Assembly (NCBI GenBank): GCA_024642205.1
Contig: JAHEBQ010000022.1
Span: 1 to 64,000 of the forward strand
DNA: 64,000 nucleotides
Reading direction: 5' to 3'
Source: Planctomycetaceae bacterium
GTDB taxonomy: Bacteria; Planctomycetota; Planctomycetia; Pirellulales; Pirellulaceae
In this document: piece by piece, positions 27,155 to 35,994 of the stretch
Layout of the letters: each line of letters begins with the position of its first letter
Numbering within the stretch: the first letter of the stretch is position 1
Program-made: the position numbers and the translations under genes
The notes under the pieces: generated by a model
The model's input: only the letters and a program-made list of their open reading frames with translations
What the model was told of the DNA's origin: nothing
The model's database searches: none

Positions 27155-29275
27155 TCAAACGTTTGTCTCGGCAACGGGTTTCATCGACTTTCTGGTTTTA
27201 GCTGTCTGGCTGGTCTTTTTTTCATTCCCGGTTATCGATTCCATCATTTCATTGAATCTCATAGTCAGGTAAAACCGGAAACCAAGAAACCCTGCGGTTC
27301 CTGTGCAGATCAGGCCCACCAGGAAACCGGTATCCATAAACGCTTTGGAATTCACAAGGAAATAGTAGATCGCCATAAAGAAGCTGCACACCGCGATCCC
27401 AATCTGAACATAGCCCAACTCCTTGCGCCGGATTTTCTCACTTGCATGAACGGCGTTTCGAGACGTCGAGTTGGCGAGCTCACGCATTGCGCTGAGTTCG
27501 AATTTCTGTGCCTTGCGAGCCGGTTTGAACTCGTCAGGCTTCAAGGGATTTTTGGGAGGGACAAACTCAATCTCCCCTTCCGCTGTTTCCGCTTTGGGCT
27601 TGGGAGGTGCTTGCGCAACAACTCGCTTGACTTGCGATATCGGCTCTCCTGCCCGCATGCGGTTGAGTAGCTGAGACATGTAATCATCGACATCGTCGGC
27701 TGATTCGACAGACTCGACGGGTTCGAGCGGTTCCGCCGATGCTGCCACGACAGGTTCGGACGGGGATTCGTCGAATTCATCATCTGCGGGAATGCCGCTC
27801 CACTGCCCTTCGGCCTTCATCCGTGCCAACAAATCAGCAACGCTGGATGTCGAATTGCTGGCTGGTTCTACAGCAGCGGCCGTTTCCTCGGAATTTTCTT
27901 CAACCTGTTGCTCATCCAAGGGTTGGTCATCGAAAGCGATGTCGCCAAGTAATTGACTGGCGAGTGAGCCGGGTTCAGGCGTCTCACTCATACCAGGCAT
28001 TGTATAATCTGCGAACGAATCAAAACCTTCATTCAGGCCGTGGGTCGGAGTGTCGAATGATTCGAGTGGCTGCTCGTTCGCAGTATGTTCTATCGAGGAC
28101 TCAATCCTGTCCGCATCCGTTTCGGCAAAGCTACCGCCAAAGACACGTTCCATTTCGGAAAGTCGTGAGTCAATCTGGTTCAGTGTGTCGACGTTCATTT
28201 CCGGCTGAGCGTCTCTAAATTCTGCGTCGGAATTCAACGCGTCAACCGCGTCGATTTCCGGTTCCTGATCAAAGGTCAGGATCTTTTCTTCGTCATCATC
28301 GAGATGCGAATACAAGTCACTCAGCGGCTGCAATATCGTTTCTTGATCGGCTCCGCCGGGATCGGTTGAATCGTTCATTGGATCGTGAACAAATTCTTCT
28401 TCGCACAGGGATTCTTCCTGGCACTGGGATTCTTCCTGGCGCTGGGATTCTTCCTGGTACCGGGATGCTTCCTCGTGCCGGGATTCACTTTCGCTCTGGT
28501 CAACTGCGAGCTGCTGCTCCCACGTATTGGGTGCAGCAAATGACTCTTCCTGGCCGCGGGCGTGATCGACATTGACCTGGGAGAGCGATACGAGCTGGAA
28601 GATCTGCTCGGACAGAGTTCCCAGCCGATCCTCAAGCTGGTCAAACCGCCTTTGAATCAGGCAGTTCTGAGTTTCAATTCCCTTGACTTGCGATTCGATC
28701 AATTCAACACGACGCTCGTCGTACGGGAGCGAGGGATGTTCGGCGAACGCTTGACGCTCGCTTGCCAACGTCTCCGGATTTGATTCCGGTAGTTCTGCTT
28801 CCGGTTCCTGTTGGTCTTGCGGGTCTTGTTGATGGTCGTCGGCTTCCCAACCGATTTCCTGGACGCCTTGCGTTTGGTCGGCCAGTGGATCGCGATGATG
28901 GTAGCATTCTGATTCAGGATCAGATTGGTCGTCCTGAGCCTCGTCTTTTTTCTGGCAGGCTGATTCGACCCAACCCAACTGGGCGACTTCAACCGTCACG
29001 GAGTTTGGAAACTCAATCCGATCCCCTTCTTTCAACCAGTGAACCGTGCTGGCAATTCCATTGACTGACACGTTGTCGCCGTAGCTTCGAACGGCGGCGC
29101 CGTCAGGTCCCCGAAAAATTGCGTATTGAGGTTGTTCAACAACATCTCCGTCATAACTTTCTTCGATACCCAGAAAACACTTGTGCGTCTTCACAGGAAT
29201 CAGTTCTCCGTCGCGCTGCCCACCGGTCAGGCGAAGCACAAGATCATTCACTGGAAAATGGGATAGAGCAGTCAT
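27155..29275 (-). CDS. FHA-domain protein with long acidic linker and C-terminal membrane hairpin
   Basis: A 706-residue protein. Residues 8-100 form an FHA-like phosphothreonine-binding domain (NDLVLRLTGGQRDGELIPV, later FRGPDGAAVRSYGDNVSVNG, ending SVTVEVAQLGW). A very acidic Glu/Gln/Asp/Ser-rich linker of about 450 residues follows; near its middle QEES-type units are repeated (YQEESQRQEESQCQEESLCE). The C-terminal 90 residues carry two membrane helices (IGIAVCSFFMAIYYFLV and GFLVGLICTGTAGFLGFRF) and a basic tail. It is probably anchored in the inner membrane with the FHA domain in the cytoplasm, where it could bind a phosphorylated partner. Its partner is unknown and no kinase gene is adjacent. 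Confidence 0.8.
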   Translation of the reverse strand: MTALSHFPVNDLVLRLTGGQRDGELIPVKTHKCFLGIEESYDGDVVEQPQYAIFRGPDGAAVRSYGDNVSVNGIASTVHWLKEGDRIEFPNSVTVEVAQLGWVESACQKKDEAQDDQSDPESECYHHRDPLADQTQGVQEIGWEADDHQQDPQDQQEPEAELPESNPETLASERQAFAEHPSLPYDERRVELIESQVKGIETQNCLIQRRFDQLEDRLGTLSEQIFQLVSLSQVNVDHARGQEESFAAPNTWEQQLAVDQSESESRHEEASRYQEESQRQEESQCQEESLCEEEFVHDPMNDSTDPGGADQETILQPLSDLYSHLDDDEEKILTFDQEPEIDAVDALNSDAEFRDAQPEMNVDTLNQIDSRLSEMERVFGGSFAETDADRIESSIEHTANEQPLESFDTPTHGLNEGFDSFADYTMPGMSETPEPGSLASQLLGDIAFDDQPLDEQQVEENSEETAAAVEPASNSTSSVADLLARMKAEGQWSGIPADDEFDESPSEPVVAASAEPLEPVESVESADDVDDYMSQLLNRMRAGEPISQVKRVVAQAPPKPKAETAEGEIEFVPPKNPLKPDEFKPARKAQKFELSAMRELANSTSRNAVHASEKIRRKELGYVQIGIAVCSFFMAIYYFLVNSKAFMDTGFLVGLICTGTAGFLGFRFYLTMRFNEMMESITGNEKKTSQTAKTRKSMKPVAETNV

Positions 29276-29776
29276 GGGAAATTCTTTGGATAGCTTTTAC
29301 TTGCCGAAGATAGCCGTTTCACAGCGGATGTGACGATGGCTTGATTCGTTCGATTTTTTCGTACAAGCATGTAGCTTTCCGACTCGCGATGGTCAAACAC
29401 GGCGCTACCAATTAGTCAAAAAAAGTCCACGGGAATGGTCTAACAGGGACAATCCGACCAACCGGAGCACCAGCAGCCTTCACGTCATGATTGGTCCGTC
29501 GCAAACATCGGCCTGGCCAAACAATGTCAAGAGAGAATCCAAGTGTCGAGAACCAAGGATTCCCCTGTACCGAATCGCGGTCGAACGAAAACCGAATGGA
29601 AACCCGGTTTGCGTTTATTTTTTGCATCATCGGAGCGTCAATATTATTTCGAAAAATCCCGAATCAAACCAAACGCGTACTATAGTTCTGGGTGCCGAGA
29701 AGGCCCCAATCGCGATGGTTCGATCAAACCTGGACCAGAGTGAAACTGTCAAAACCAATTAGTGCGGACTCCAAAC
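29276..29776. other. 501-bp intergenic region between divergent genes
   Basis: This lies between the start of the FHA gene (minus) and the dksA-like gene (plus) and must hold both promoters. Only short, overlapping, compositionally random frames are present. No hairpin terminator, repeat or RNA gene stands out. Confidence 0.5.
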
Positions 29777-30211
29777 ATGACACGCAAAACCTCACTGGAA
29801 GAAATGCGCAAGATTCTGATCCAACGACACGACGCGATCGTTCACGCGATGTCGGGTGACGAAAATCTTCTGAAGAAATTCAGCCAACAGTCGGGGGGCG
29901 ATGTCGTTGACTTTGCCAGTGAAAGCGCAATGGGCGAATTGAGTTCTCAACTTGCGGAAGTCGAGAATCGCGAGTTGCAGCAAGTCGAAGCTGCGCTTCA
30001 GAAAATGAAGGAAGGGACGTACGGAAAGTGCGACGCCTGCAACGGGAATATTCCGTTGGCTCGACTTCAGGCATTGCCGTATGCCGCGTACTGCATCAAA
30101 TGCAAACGTGCTGCAGAAAACGCGGGAGTGGAACCCGGATCAGTCGTCGATTGGTCCGCGATTCTGGATCAGGACTTCTCCTCCGAAAACGTGGACTTCA
30201 AACTTTTCTAA
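29777..30211 (+). CDS. DksA/TraR-family zinc-finger protein
   Basis: A 144-residue protein. The N-terminal 90 residues form a helical coiled coil (LEEMRKILIQRHDAI, VENRELQQVEAALQKMKEG). A C4 zinc finger follows, with cysteines in KCDACNG and YCIKCK. This is the TraR/DksA architecture; family members reach into the RNA polymerase secondary channel and modify initiation, often with ppGpp. ATG 29777 is used; an in-frame GTG at 29762 is possible. A degenerate Asp at the coiled-coil tip cannot be assigned confidently, so DksA-type activity is likely but not certain. The tail SVVDWSAILDQDF is specific to this group. Confidence 0.88.
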   Translation: MTRKTSLEEMRKILIQRHDAIVHAMSGDENLLKKFSQQSGGDVVDFASESAMGELSSQLAEVENRELQQVEAALQKMKEGTYGKCDACNGNIPLARLQALPYAAYCIKCKRAAENAGVEPGSVVDWSAILDQDFSSENVDFKLF

Positions 30212-30326
30212 TCCCTATAACCGGACACGAATCGGGCAATCTGCCGCGCCAGTTACCGGATTTGCTCGAATTCGACCGCGACATTGGATACCCTCGAATC
30301 GGATACCTTTTGCCGACAGCCAAAAT

Positions 30327-31577
30327 ATGAAACCTCGTTTGACCCAAACTCATCCTCCACTGACGACCTTTACAAGAAGACATTGGTTTACAATGACTCC
30401 CGCCAGGACCGCCCTGTTTTTCGCGATCGCCGGGACGTGGTCTGTCTTGCCAGCCGAAATTTCGGCTCAAGTCACACCGACATCGGTGTCGGCACTGAGC
30501 GCCAATTCAAATGGCAAAGTCAATTCCGGAATTTCCCGGGACGCAATGTACGCGTTGCTGGCGGAAGAAGAATCAGCGTTGAACCGGCAGTATTCGTTGT
30601 TGAAGAAACTGGTCAAGACCGTAGCTCCGAGCGTCGCCCACATCGAGGCCAAGAAACAGCAGAAAGCAAACGCCACCAGCAATGGGTCCTCAAACGCCCG
30701 TCGACCAGTGATGATCGAAGAAGCCGGTTCGGGTGTCGTGATTGAATACCGAAACCGTTACTATGTGATTACGAACTTCCATGTCGTTGAAGGAGCTGGT
30801 CCGAGCGATATTCGAATCGAAGTCGACGGTAAAATCTATTATCCCAGTCGACTGGTTCATGATCGTGAAACCGATCTGTCGGTAATTGAACTAAACAAAA
30901 CAGATTTGAATCCCTCCCGGATCGGAAACAGCAAGCAGGTTGAAATTGGAGATTTTGTTGTCGCCGTCGGAAGCCCGTTTGGCCTCAGTCATTCGGTCAG
31001 CTATGGGATCATCAGCGCTTTGAATCGCCATGATCTGGACCTGGGCCCGCAAGGCGTTCGATACCAGAACTTCATGCAAACCGATGCCGCGATCAATCCT
31101 GGCAACAGCGGCGGCCCGTTGATCAATTTGCGGGGCGAGATCATTGGCATCAATACGGCAATCGCCAGCAATAGTGGCGGGAACGACGGCATTGGATTTT
31201 CGATTCCGATCAACATGGTCATGCGAATTGCGACCGATCTGATCGACCATGGCAACGTTCAACGCGGCTTTCTGGGGGTGTCACTGGATGCCCACTATTC
31301 TTACGAAAAGGCCGCAAGTCTGGGCCTCGATTTCGCATACGGCGCTCTTGTCACGGCGGTCACGCCAAACTCACCGGCCGCAGAATCAGATCTGCAGGTC
31401 GGCGATGTGATACTGGAATTCAACGGCGAACGCGTCAACAACGATTCTCAGCTCGTCACCAAGGTCAGCTTGATCCGAATCAACACAATCGTACCGGTGA
31501 AAATCTTCCGCCGTGGCGACATCAAGTCGATCGATGTCGTCGTTCGCGACCGCAGTGAATTCGACACCCGGAATTGA
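30327..31577 (+). CDS. HtrA/DegP-type exported serine protease with one PDZ domain
   Basis: A 416-residue trypsin-like protease. A signal peptide begins at MTPARTALFFAIAG (residue 23) if ATG 30327 is used; ATG 30393 would start right at the signal peptide and is an alternative. The protease domain has His in ITNFHVVEG, Asp in DRETDLSVIEL and Ser in NPGNSGGPLIN, a complete catalytic triad. A single PDZ domain (GFLGVSLDAHYSY, then GALVTAVTPNSPAAESDLQVG) fills residues 310-405. DegP normally has two PDZ domains, so this is DegS-like in layout but apparently secreted. Likely role is quality control in the periplasm. It ends one nucleotide before the convergent nucleoside hydrolase gene. Confidence 0.92.
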   Translation: MKPRLTQTHPPLTTFTRRHWFTMTPARTALFFAIAGTWSVLPAEISAQVTPTSVSALSANSNGKVNSGISRDAMYALLAEEESALNRQYSLLKKLVKTVAPSVAHIEAKKQQKANATSNGSSNARRPVMIEEAGSGVVIEYRNRYYVITNFHVVEGAGPSDIRIEVDGKIYYPSRLVHDRETDLSVIELNKTDLNPSRIGNSKQVEIGDFVVAVGSPFGLSHSVSYGIISALNRHDLDLGPQGVRYQNFMQTDAAINPGNSGGPLINLRGEIIGINTAIASNSGGNDGIGFSIPINMVMRIATDLIDHGNVQRGFLGVSLDAHYSYEKAASLGLDFAYGALVTAVTPNSPAAESDLQVGDVILEFNGERVNNDSQLVTKVSLIRINTIVPVKIFRRGDIKSIDVVVRDRSEFDTRN

Positions 31578-31578
31578 A

Positions 31579-32523
31579 CTAACCCGATGCATTTCCCGCG
31601 GTCACCAGTTGATCGACAATGTACTGGCGCAGTTGTTCTTTCGGTGCCGACGACGCGACGGTCAAATTCGGGCGCCACTCTGGTGTGACGCGTTGATCCA
31701 CGACCAGCACGCCACGCGTCAACTCTCCATCGGTCTCCACGTCACACGCGAGCGGTTCGTATTTGAACAAGTCCGGTTCCAGCAGCGCCAACGCGCCGAC
31801 GGCATCGTTGAGCGTAATGGCCTCCTGCCCCAGCTGCTGCCGGTGCGACCGAAACGTGTGTGGCAGAATCTGACGCAAGAAATAGCCGATCCGCGATTCC
31901 ATCTTCGGCAGGTCGTCCATGACTTCCATTCCAAACGTTACTTCGCGAGTGACGTCGAGGGGAATCAGGATTTTGGTCGTCCGTGATTTGATGATTTCCT
32001 GCGCGCTGGTCGGGTCAAAATAAAAATTGAATTCGGCACAAGGCGTAATATTTCCCCGGGCTGTCAGGCTTCCTCCGGTCATGATCACTCGGTCGATCTG
32101 CGCGGCCAGCGTGGGATCCCGACGAAAAGCCCGCGCAAGATTTGTCAGCGGGCCCAGGCACAAGATCGTGACTTCCTCAGGATTGGCTCGGACTAAATCG
32201 ATGATCAGTTTGTCGGCCGGAATGGGGCGCTGCCGGTTGGAGGATTCGAATCCGGCGTTCCCCAGGCCATCCTCGCCATACAGAAACCGGGTATCTACCG
32301 GCGGCGCATCATCGGTCCGGCTGGCCATCCCCAATCGAGGATAACGATCAGGATCCAGCTCCGAAACGATCGCTTGAAGATTGTTGTTGGCTTGATCGGC
32401 CGTGACGCACCCCTCAGTCGCGGTTACGGCAATTACTTCCAATCGCGAATCAAACAAGGTCATGCAGAGCGCAACGGCATCGTCGATTCCCATATCGCAG
32501 TCAATGATGACTTTTCGAGGCAT
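31579..32523 (-). CDS. Nucleoside hydrolase (inosine/uridine-preferring family)
   Basis: A 314-residue cytoplasmic enzyme that cleaves the N-glycosidic bond of ribonucleosides. ATG 32523 is preferred because GGGGGA stands just before it; the frame is open upstream to 32565. The calcium-binding N-terminus reads VIIDCDMGIDDAVA, where the family usually has DTDPGIDDA, so Pro is replaced but the metal-binding Asp residues stay. ILCLGPLTNLA, VIMTGGSL, AEFNFYFDPTSA and LNDAVGALALL follow in family order. Substrate preference cannot be told from sequence. It is convergent with the HtrA gene and divergent from trpD. Confidence 0.92.
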   Translation of the reverse strand: MPRKVIIDCDMGIDDAVALCMTLFDSRLEVIAVTATEGCVTADQANNNLQAIVSELDPDRYPRLGMASRTDDAPPVDTRFLYGEDGLGNAGFESSNRQRPIPADKLIIDLVRANPEEVTILCLGPLTNLARAFRRDPTLAAQIDRVIMTGGSLTARGNITPCAEFNFYFDPTSAQEIIKSRTTKILIPLDVTREVTFGMEVMDDLPKMESRIGYFLRQILPHTFRSHRQQLGQEAITLNDAVGALALLEPDLFKYEPLACDVETDGELTRGVLVVDQRVTPEWRPNLTVASSAPKEQLRQYIVDQLVTAGNASG

Positions 32524-32669
32524 CCGTCCCCCTGGTTCGGCTCGGTGGCCGGTGAAAAAAAACAAGTTTTTGGTTATCGCCGGATTTTAGGTGGCCGAGA
32601 GACCTCAAACAAGGGAAAAACACCGACTCGGCCTGCTTCTTTCAGTTCGCCTTGTTAAAATCTGACAAT

Positions 32670-32709
32670 ATTAAAATGCAGTACGCTCGATTAAAATGCG
32701 GTGCGCTCG
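32670..32709 (+). repeat. Tandem 20-bp duplication upstream of trpD
   Basis: ATTAAAATGCAGTACGCTCG is followed directly by ATTAAAATGCGGTGCGCTCG, a head-to-tail copy with two changes. It lies 41 nt before the proposed trpD start. The block is AT-rich at its left side and could overlap the promoter or an operator. Confidence 0.8.
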
Positions 32710-32750
32710 ATTGTGGCTCGTCGCGAACTCCTGACGGGAAGGAATTTTCA

Positions 32751-33764
32751 TTGATTGTCGAGTCCACCAGGATCGTCAAAAGTGGTCAATCGCTCGATCG
32801 GGAACAGATGACCCAGGTCGTAGACGCGATCATGCGCGGAGATTGCTCTGACAAACAGGTCGAGGCTCTGCTGGTGGCCCTCCACAAAAAGGGAGAAACG
32901 GTCGAAGAGCTTGCCGGAGCCGCCAGTGCGATTCGCATGCACATGCACCCGATCGAGACACGGCGGGAAAACGTTGTCGATACCTGTGGGACCGGAGGCG
33001 GTAAGTCGGGCACGTTCAACATCAGTACCGCGGCAGCCATCGTGGCCGCTGCTGCCGGCGGCTCGGTCGCGAAACATGGAAACAGAAAATCAACCAGCAA
33101 ATCCGGTTCCGCGGATGTGCTGACAGAACTGGGAGTCAATATCGAATGCTCCATTGAAACGGTGCAAAAATGCCTGGACCAACTGGGATTGTGTTTTTGT
33201 TTTGCGCCACTGTTTCATCCGTCGGTCAGGCATGTAACCAACGTGCGGCGAAAGCTCTCTCACCCGACGATCTTCAACCTGATCGGTCCGCTTTGTAATC
33301 CCGCCAACGCGCCGTTTCAGGTGCTCGGAGCCGGTCGCGGCGAAACCAGAATCAGGCTCGCCGAAGCTCTCTCAATGCTTGGCACGAAGCGTTCCATCGT
33401 CGTGCATTCTCGTGACGGACTGGGCGAGATCTCGATTTCCGATGTCACCGATGTTTCGGAGGTTCAAGGCAAGTACATTACTGAAGGAACCCTGGGACCC
33501 GAGGATTTCGGAATCACGAGCGGGAACCTGGCGATGTTGAACGCGGTAGATCCAGCCGATAGTGCCGAAAAAATCCAACGCGTGCTGGTCGGTCACACCG
33601 GACCGACCCGCGACATTGTGGTCGCCAACGCGGCGGCTGCACTTTGGGTTTCGGGGCTTTGTGACGGACTCGAATCCGGTGCCGAACGAGCTTCCCAAGC
33701 CATCGACAACGGGCAAGCGAAAGAAATGCTGAAAGAACTCGTAGATTTGACGAATCAGGGCTGA
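32751..33764 (+). CDS. trpD: Anthranilate phosphoribosyltransferase
   Basis: A 337-residue enzyme of tryptophan synthesis that transfers phosphoribose from PRPP to anthranilate. The glycine-rich PRPP loop is DTCGTGGGKSGTFNIST, and the KHGNRKSTSKSGSADVLTELG segment and the NLIGPLCNPA stretch are typical. The proposed start is TTG at 32751 because GGAAGGAA lies 6-7 nt ahead and the protein then begins at the usual family position. In-frame ATG codons further upstream would add an unlike N-terminus running through the 20-bp tandem repeat. No other trp genes are near, so the pathway is scattered. Confidence 0.9.
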   Translation: MIVESTRIVKSGQSLDREQMTQVVDAIMRGDCSDKQVEALLVALHKKGETVEELAGAASAIRMHMHPIETRRENVVDTCGTGGGKSGTFNISTAAAIVAAAAGGSVAKHGNRKSTSKSGSADVLTELGVNIECSIETVQKCLDQLGLCFCFAPLFHPSVRHVTNVRRKLSHPTIFNLIGPLCNPANAPFQVLGAGRGETRIRLAEALSMLGTKRSIVVHSRDGLGEISISDVTDVSEVQGKYITEGTLGPEDFGITSGNLAMLNAVDPADSAEKIQRVLVGHTGPTRDIVVANAAAALWVSGLCDGLESGAERASQAIDNGQAKEMLKELVDLTNQG

Positions 33765-33872
33765 AGCATTTTCGCGGGAAGTTGAGAAAAATAAGCCAGT
33801 TAGACCTTTCGAGCCGATGGAGGGACTGGTAATCTTGTGGTTCGTTTTAACATTGAATTTGAGGTGGAAATC

Positions 33873-33974
33873 ATGGCCAAGCCAAGTCACAAAGTCAAAA
33901 AAGCAAATCACGGCAAACGACCTGCCAATAACCGCGGTCGCAAAGCCAAGAATAAGAAAATCAAGACTCCCTAG
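33873..33974 (+). CDS. 33-residue highly basic protein
   Basis: A short frame: MAKPSHKVKKANHG, then KRPANNRGRKAKNKKIKTP. About half of its residues are Lys, Arg or His. It has a good ribosome binding site (GAGGTGGAA, 6-7 nt before the ATG) and a rho-independent terminator 60 nt after the stop, so it is a complete transcription unit on its own. The composition suits a ribosome- or nucleic-acid-binding peptide such as the small THX-type ribosomal proteins, but the sequence is not THX as I know it. A longer overlapping frame in another phase has none of these signals and is rejected. Confidence 0.72.
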   Translation: MAKPSHKVKKANHGKRPANNRGRKAKNKKIKTP

Positions 33975-34032
33975 TCTGCTGCGTTCTTTGGCTGCCTGCA
34001 TCGGCATTCAATGGATAAATCTGATTCGATTA

Positions 34033-34058
34033 AAACGGCATCCATGCCGTTTTTTTTG
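34033..34058 (+). terminator. Rho-independent terminator after the small basic gene
   Basis: AAAACGGCAT pairs with ATGCCGTTTT around a two-base CC centre, followed by further T residues. It ends the 33-residue gene and isolates it from trmB at 34140. Confidence 0.92.
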
Positions 34059-34139
34059 TTGTTTTCGGGGAGTCGAATCGGGACCAGACGGTGAATTGGC
34101 GTTTTTAACTACCATCGACTAACAACTTTCAAACCAGCT

Positions 34140-34781
34140 ATGGGCCGCCGAGCACTTCCCAAACTCGACCCGACGATCGATTACAGTCGGCACATTTCCG
34201 AAGTCGATGACTTGAAGGCTCCGTTTTGTCCGCAAAGCCTGTTTTCCCGAACCGCCGAACTCGAAATTGAAATTGGCAGCGGCAAAGGGCTGTTTGTGCT
34301 CAACGAATCGGGCAAGCATCCCGAGCGGAATTTCCTTGGCAACGAAATCGCCCACAAGTACTGCCGTTTCGGGGCCTACCGGTTGGCAAAAAACGAACGA
34401 TCCAATGCGCATATGCTGCGTGGGGATGGCCTGAAGCTTTTTCGAGAGCTGCTTCCCGATCAGTGCGCTGTTGCCGTCCATGTTTACTTTCCTGATCCCT
34501 GGTGGAAAGAACGTCACCGCCGTCGACGTGTCATGCAACCCGGCTTCCTTGCAGACTTACAACGGGTTCTCCTGCCTGCGGGCGTGTTTCATTTCTGGAC
34601 TGATGTAGAAGAGTACTTCGAGGAAACCGTTGCACTTATCAAGGACCAATCCGAACTGGCTGGCCCGTTTCATGTGGAAGAACGGACTGCCGAACACGAC
34701 ATGGATTTTCGAACGCATTTCGAACGAAGGATGCGTAAACACGATCACGTCGTATATCGTTCACAGTTCACCAGGACGTGA
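34140..34781 (+). CDS. trmB: tRNA (guanine-N7-)-methyltransferase
   Basis: A 213-residue SAM-dependent enzyme that methylates G46 in the variable loop of tRNA. SAM motif I is LEIEIGSGKGLFV, and FLGNEIAHKYCRF follows. The family signature VYFPDPWWKERHRRRR, which holds the catalytic Asp and tRNA-binding arginines, is intact, and FHFWTDVEEYFEE follows. Length is normal. No clear Shine-Dalgarno sequence precedes the ATG. It follows the terminator of the small basic gene and probably has its own promoter. Confidence 0.94.
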   Translation: MGRRALPKLDPTIDYSRHISEVDDLKAPFCPQSLFSRTAELEIEIGSGKGLFVLNESGKHPERNFLGNEIAHKYCRFGAYRLAKNERSNAHMLRGDGLKLFRELLPDQCAVAVHVYFPDPWWKERHRRRRVMQPGFLADLQRVLLPAGVFHFWTDVEEYFEETVALIKDQSELAGPFHVEERTAEHDMDFRTHFERRMRKHDHVVYRSQFTRT

Positions 34782-34953
34782 TTTTAGCTGGCAGGTTACC
34801 CAGCGTTCTTTGTTGATTTGGTTTATCAATCAGTCTTGTTAGACCAGGGACCTAGCTTCACCTTTGGCATGGCAATCAAGATCGGAATCGCGAACCTCCA
34901 GGAATGTGGCCTTCAAGAAGTTGCGGGCCCACTGAGCCACGCAGCGCCGGGAC

Positions 34954-35781
34954 TCAAACCGTAAGCAGCCGGCCGCCGCAATGATGCAGGGCAACGAGTC
35001 CAATGCCGATCCCCAGGATCAATGAACTGATCGAACTGGCGAGTCCAATGACTCCCCAATGCGGGATCGTCAGGTTGATTCCAAACGCCATGGTTACCGC
35101 CATACCGACGAGCAACGGTGAAGCCGAAAACAACACCAGCCAAGCCCATTTCCGGCGGGTTTTAAGCACCCAATACGTAAGCGGCATAAAAACGGCGAAG
35201 CCCGCGCCCATACAGCCCACCGCGACCATGAGTTTTGTGATCAGTACATGCTGATCACTGAAGCTCAAAAGCGAAATCGACACGCCAACCAATGCCGTCG
35301 CGACCATCAGTCCTGCTACGCTCAGGTTCGGGTGTTCGGGCGTCTCCATCGAGTCAAACTGCAATCGCCATCCGAGAAAATGCCGTGCAAAAAAGAATGG
35401 GACTGCACAACCCAGCAAATCGACGGTCAAGGCATCTGATGGAAATAGTTCAATCACCTTCGAACAATGAAACACGACCGCCCCCAAAAGCAACGACATG
35501 ATGACGGCAACCGAACCGGTTAGCACGATCACGATTCGAAACAGCAGGCTTGCTGGAAAAAGGATAAGCAGCAGTGCGAGCAGAACGAACTCCGAGGCCA
35601 CCACGCCAATTGACACATAAACCGGCAATCCGCTGGGATTCCCTGGAGAGCTGAAAGAAAAGAACCAGCTCAACATCACGTTGATCATCAAGCAGAAACC
35701 GAAATACCCAAACGCCGGGAAATTCCGTCGGAACAACTGACGATCAGTTTCGGTGGGAAGTTTGGGTTGCGGTTTTGCCAT
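34954..35781 (-). CDS. Integral membrane protein of unknown function
   Basis: A 275-residue protein with roughly seven to eight membrane segments, starting after a basic N-terminus (MAKPQPKLPTETDRQLFRRN). Clear helices include FGYFGFCLMINVMLSWFFSF, VASEFVLLALLLILFPASLL, IVIVLTGSVAVIMSLLLGAV and the C-terminal VIGLASSISSLILGIGIGLV. No transporter or enzyme signature is visible, and it does not match a family I know. It lies 213 nt downstream of purF on the same strand. Confidence 0.7.
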   Translation of the reverse strand: MAKPQPKLPTETDRQLFRRNFPAFGYFGFCLMINVMLSWFFSFSSPGNPSGLPVYVSIGVVASEFVLLALLLILFPASLLFRIVIVLTGSVAVIMSLLLGAVVFHCSKVIELFPSDALTVDLLGCAVPFFFARHFLGWRLQFDSMETPEHPNLSVAGLMVATALVGVSISLLSFSDQHVLITKLMVAVGCMGAGFAVFMPLTYWVLKTRRKWAWLVLFSASPLLVGMAVTMAFGINLTIPHWGVIGLASSISSLILGIGIGLVALHHCGGRLLTV

Positions 35782-35994
35782 CGCACTTGCGGCAAATCAA
35801 TGGTGCCATTTTGAGACGGACTGTCCGGAACAATCCTGCATTGTCGTTGGTGGTTCAATTCTGCCGAGTTTATCCCCGACTGGAAATACAAATGGGCGCC
35901 ACGAACATGCAACAACTAACGGCTTGGCAGCTCCAGGCTGGGGCGACCCCTCAATACGGCCATGACCGACTGAATGCCGTTCGGCAGATTTCAT

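Noticed and set aside
29487..29762. Overlapping frames of 60-90 residues before the dksA-like gene
   Set aside because: Three mutually exclusive phases are open over the same stretch, as expected by chance in AT-poor DNA; none has a domain or start signal.
33817..34122. A 101-residue frame overlapping the small basic gene
   Set aside because: It has no ribosome binding site, runs through the terminator hairpin at 34033-34058, and its codon use looks random, unlike the 33-residue frame in the other phase.
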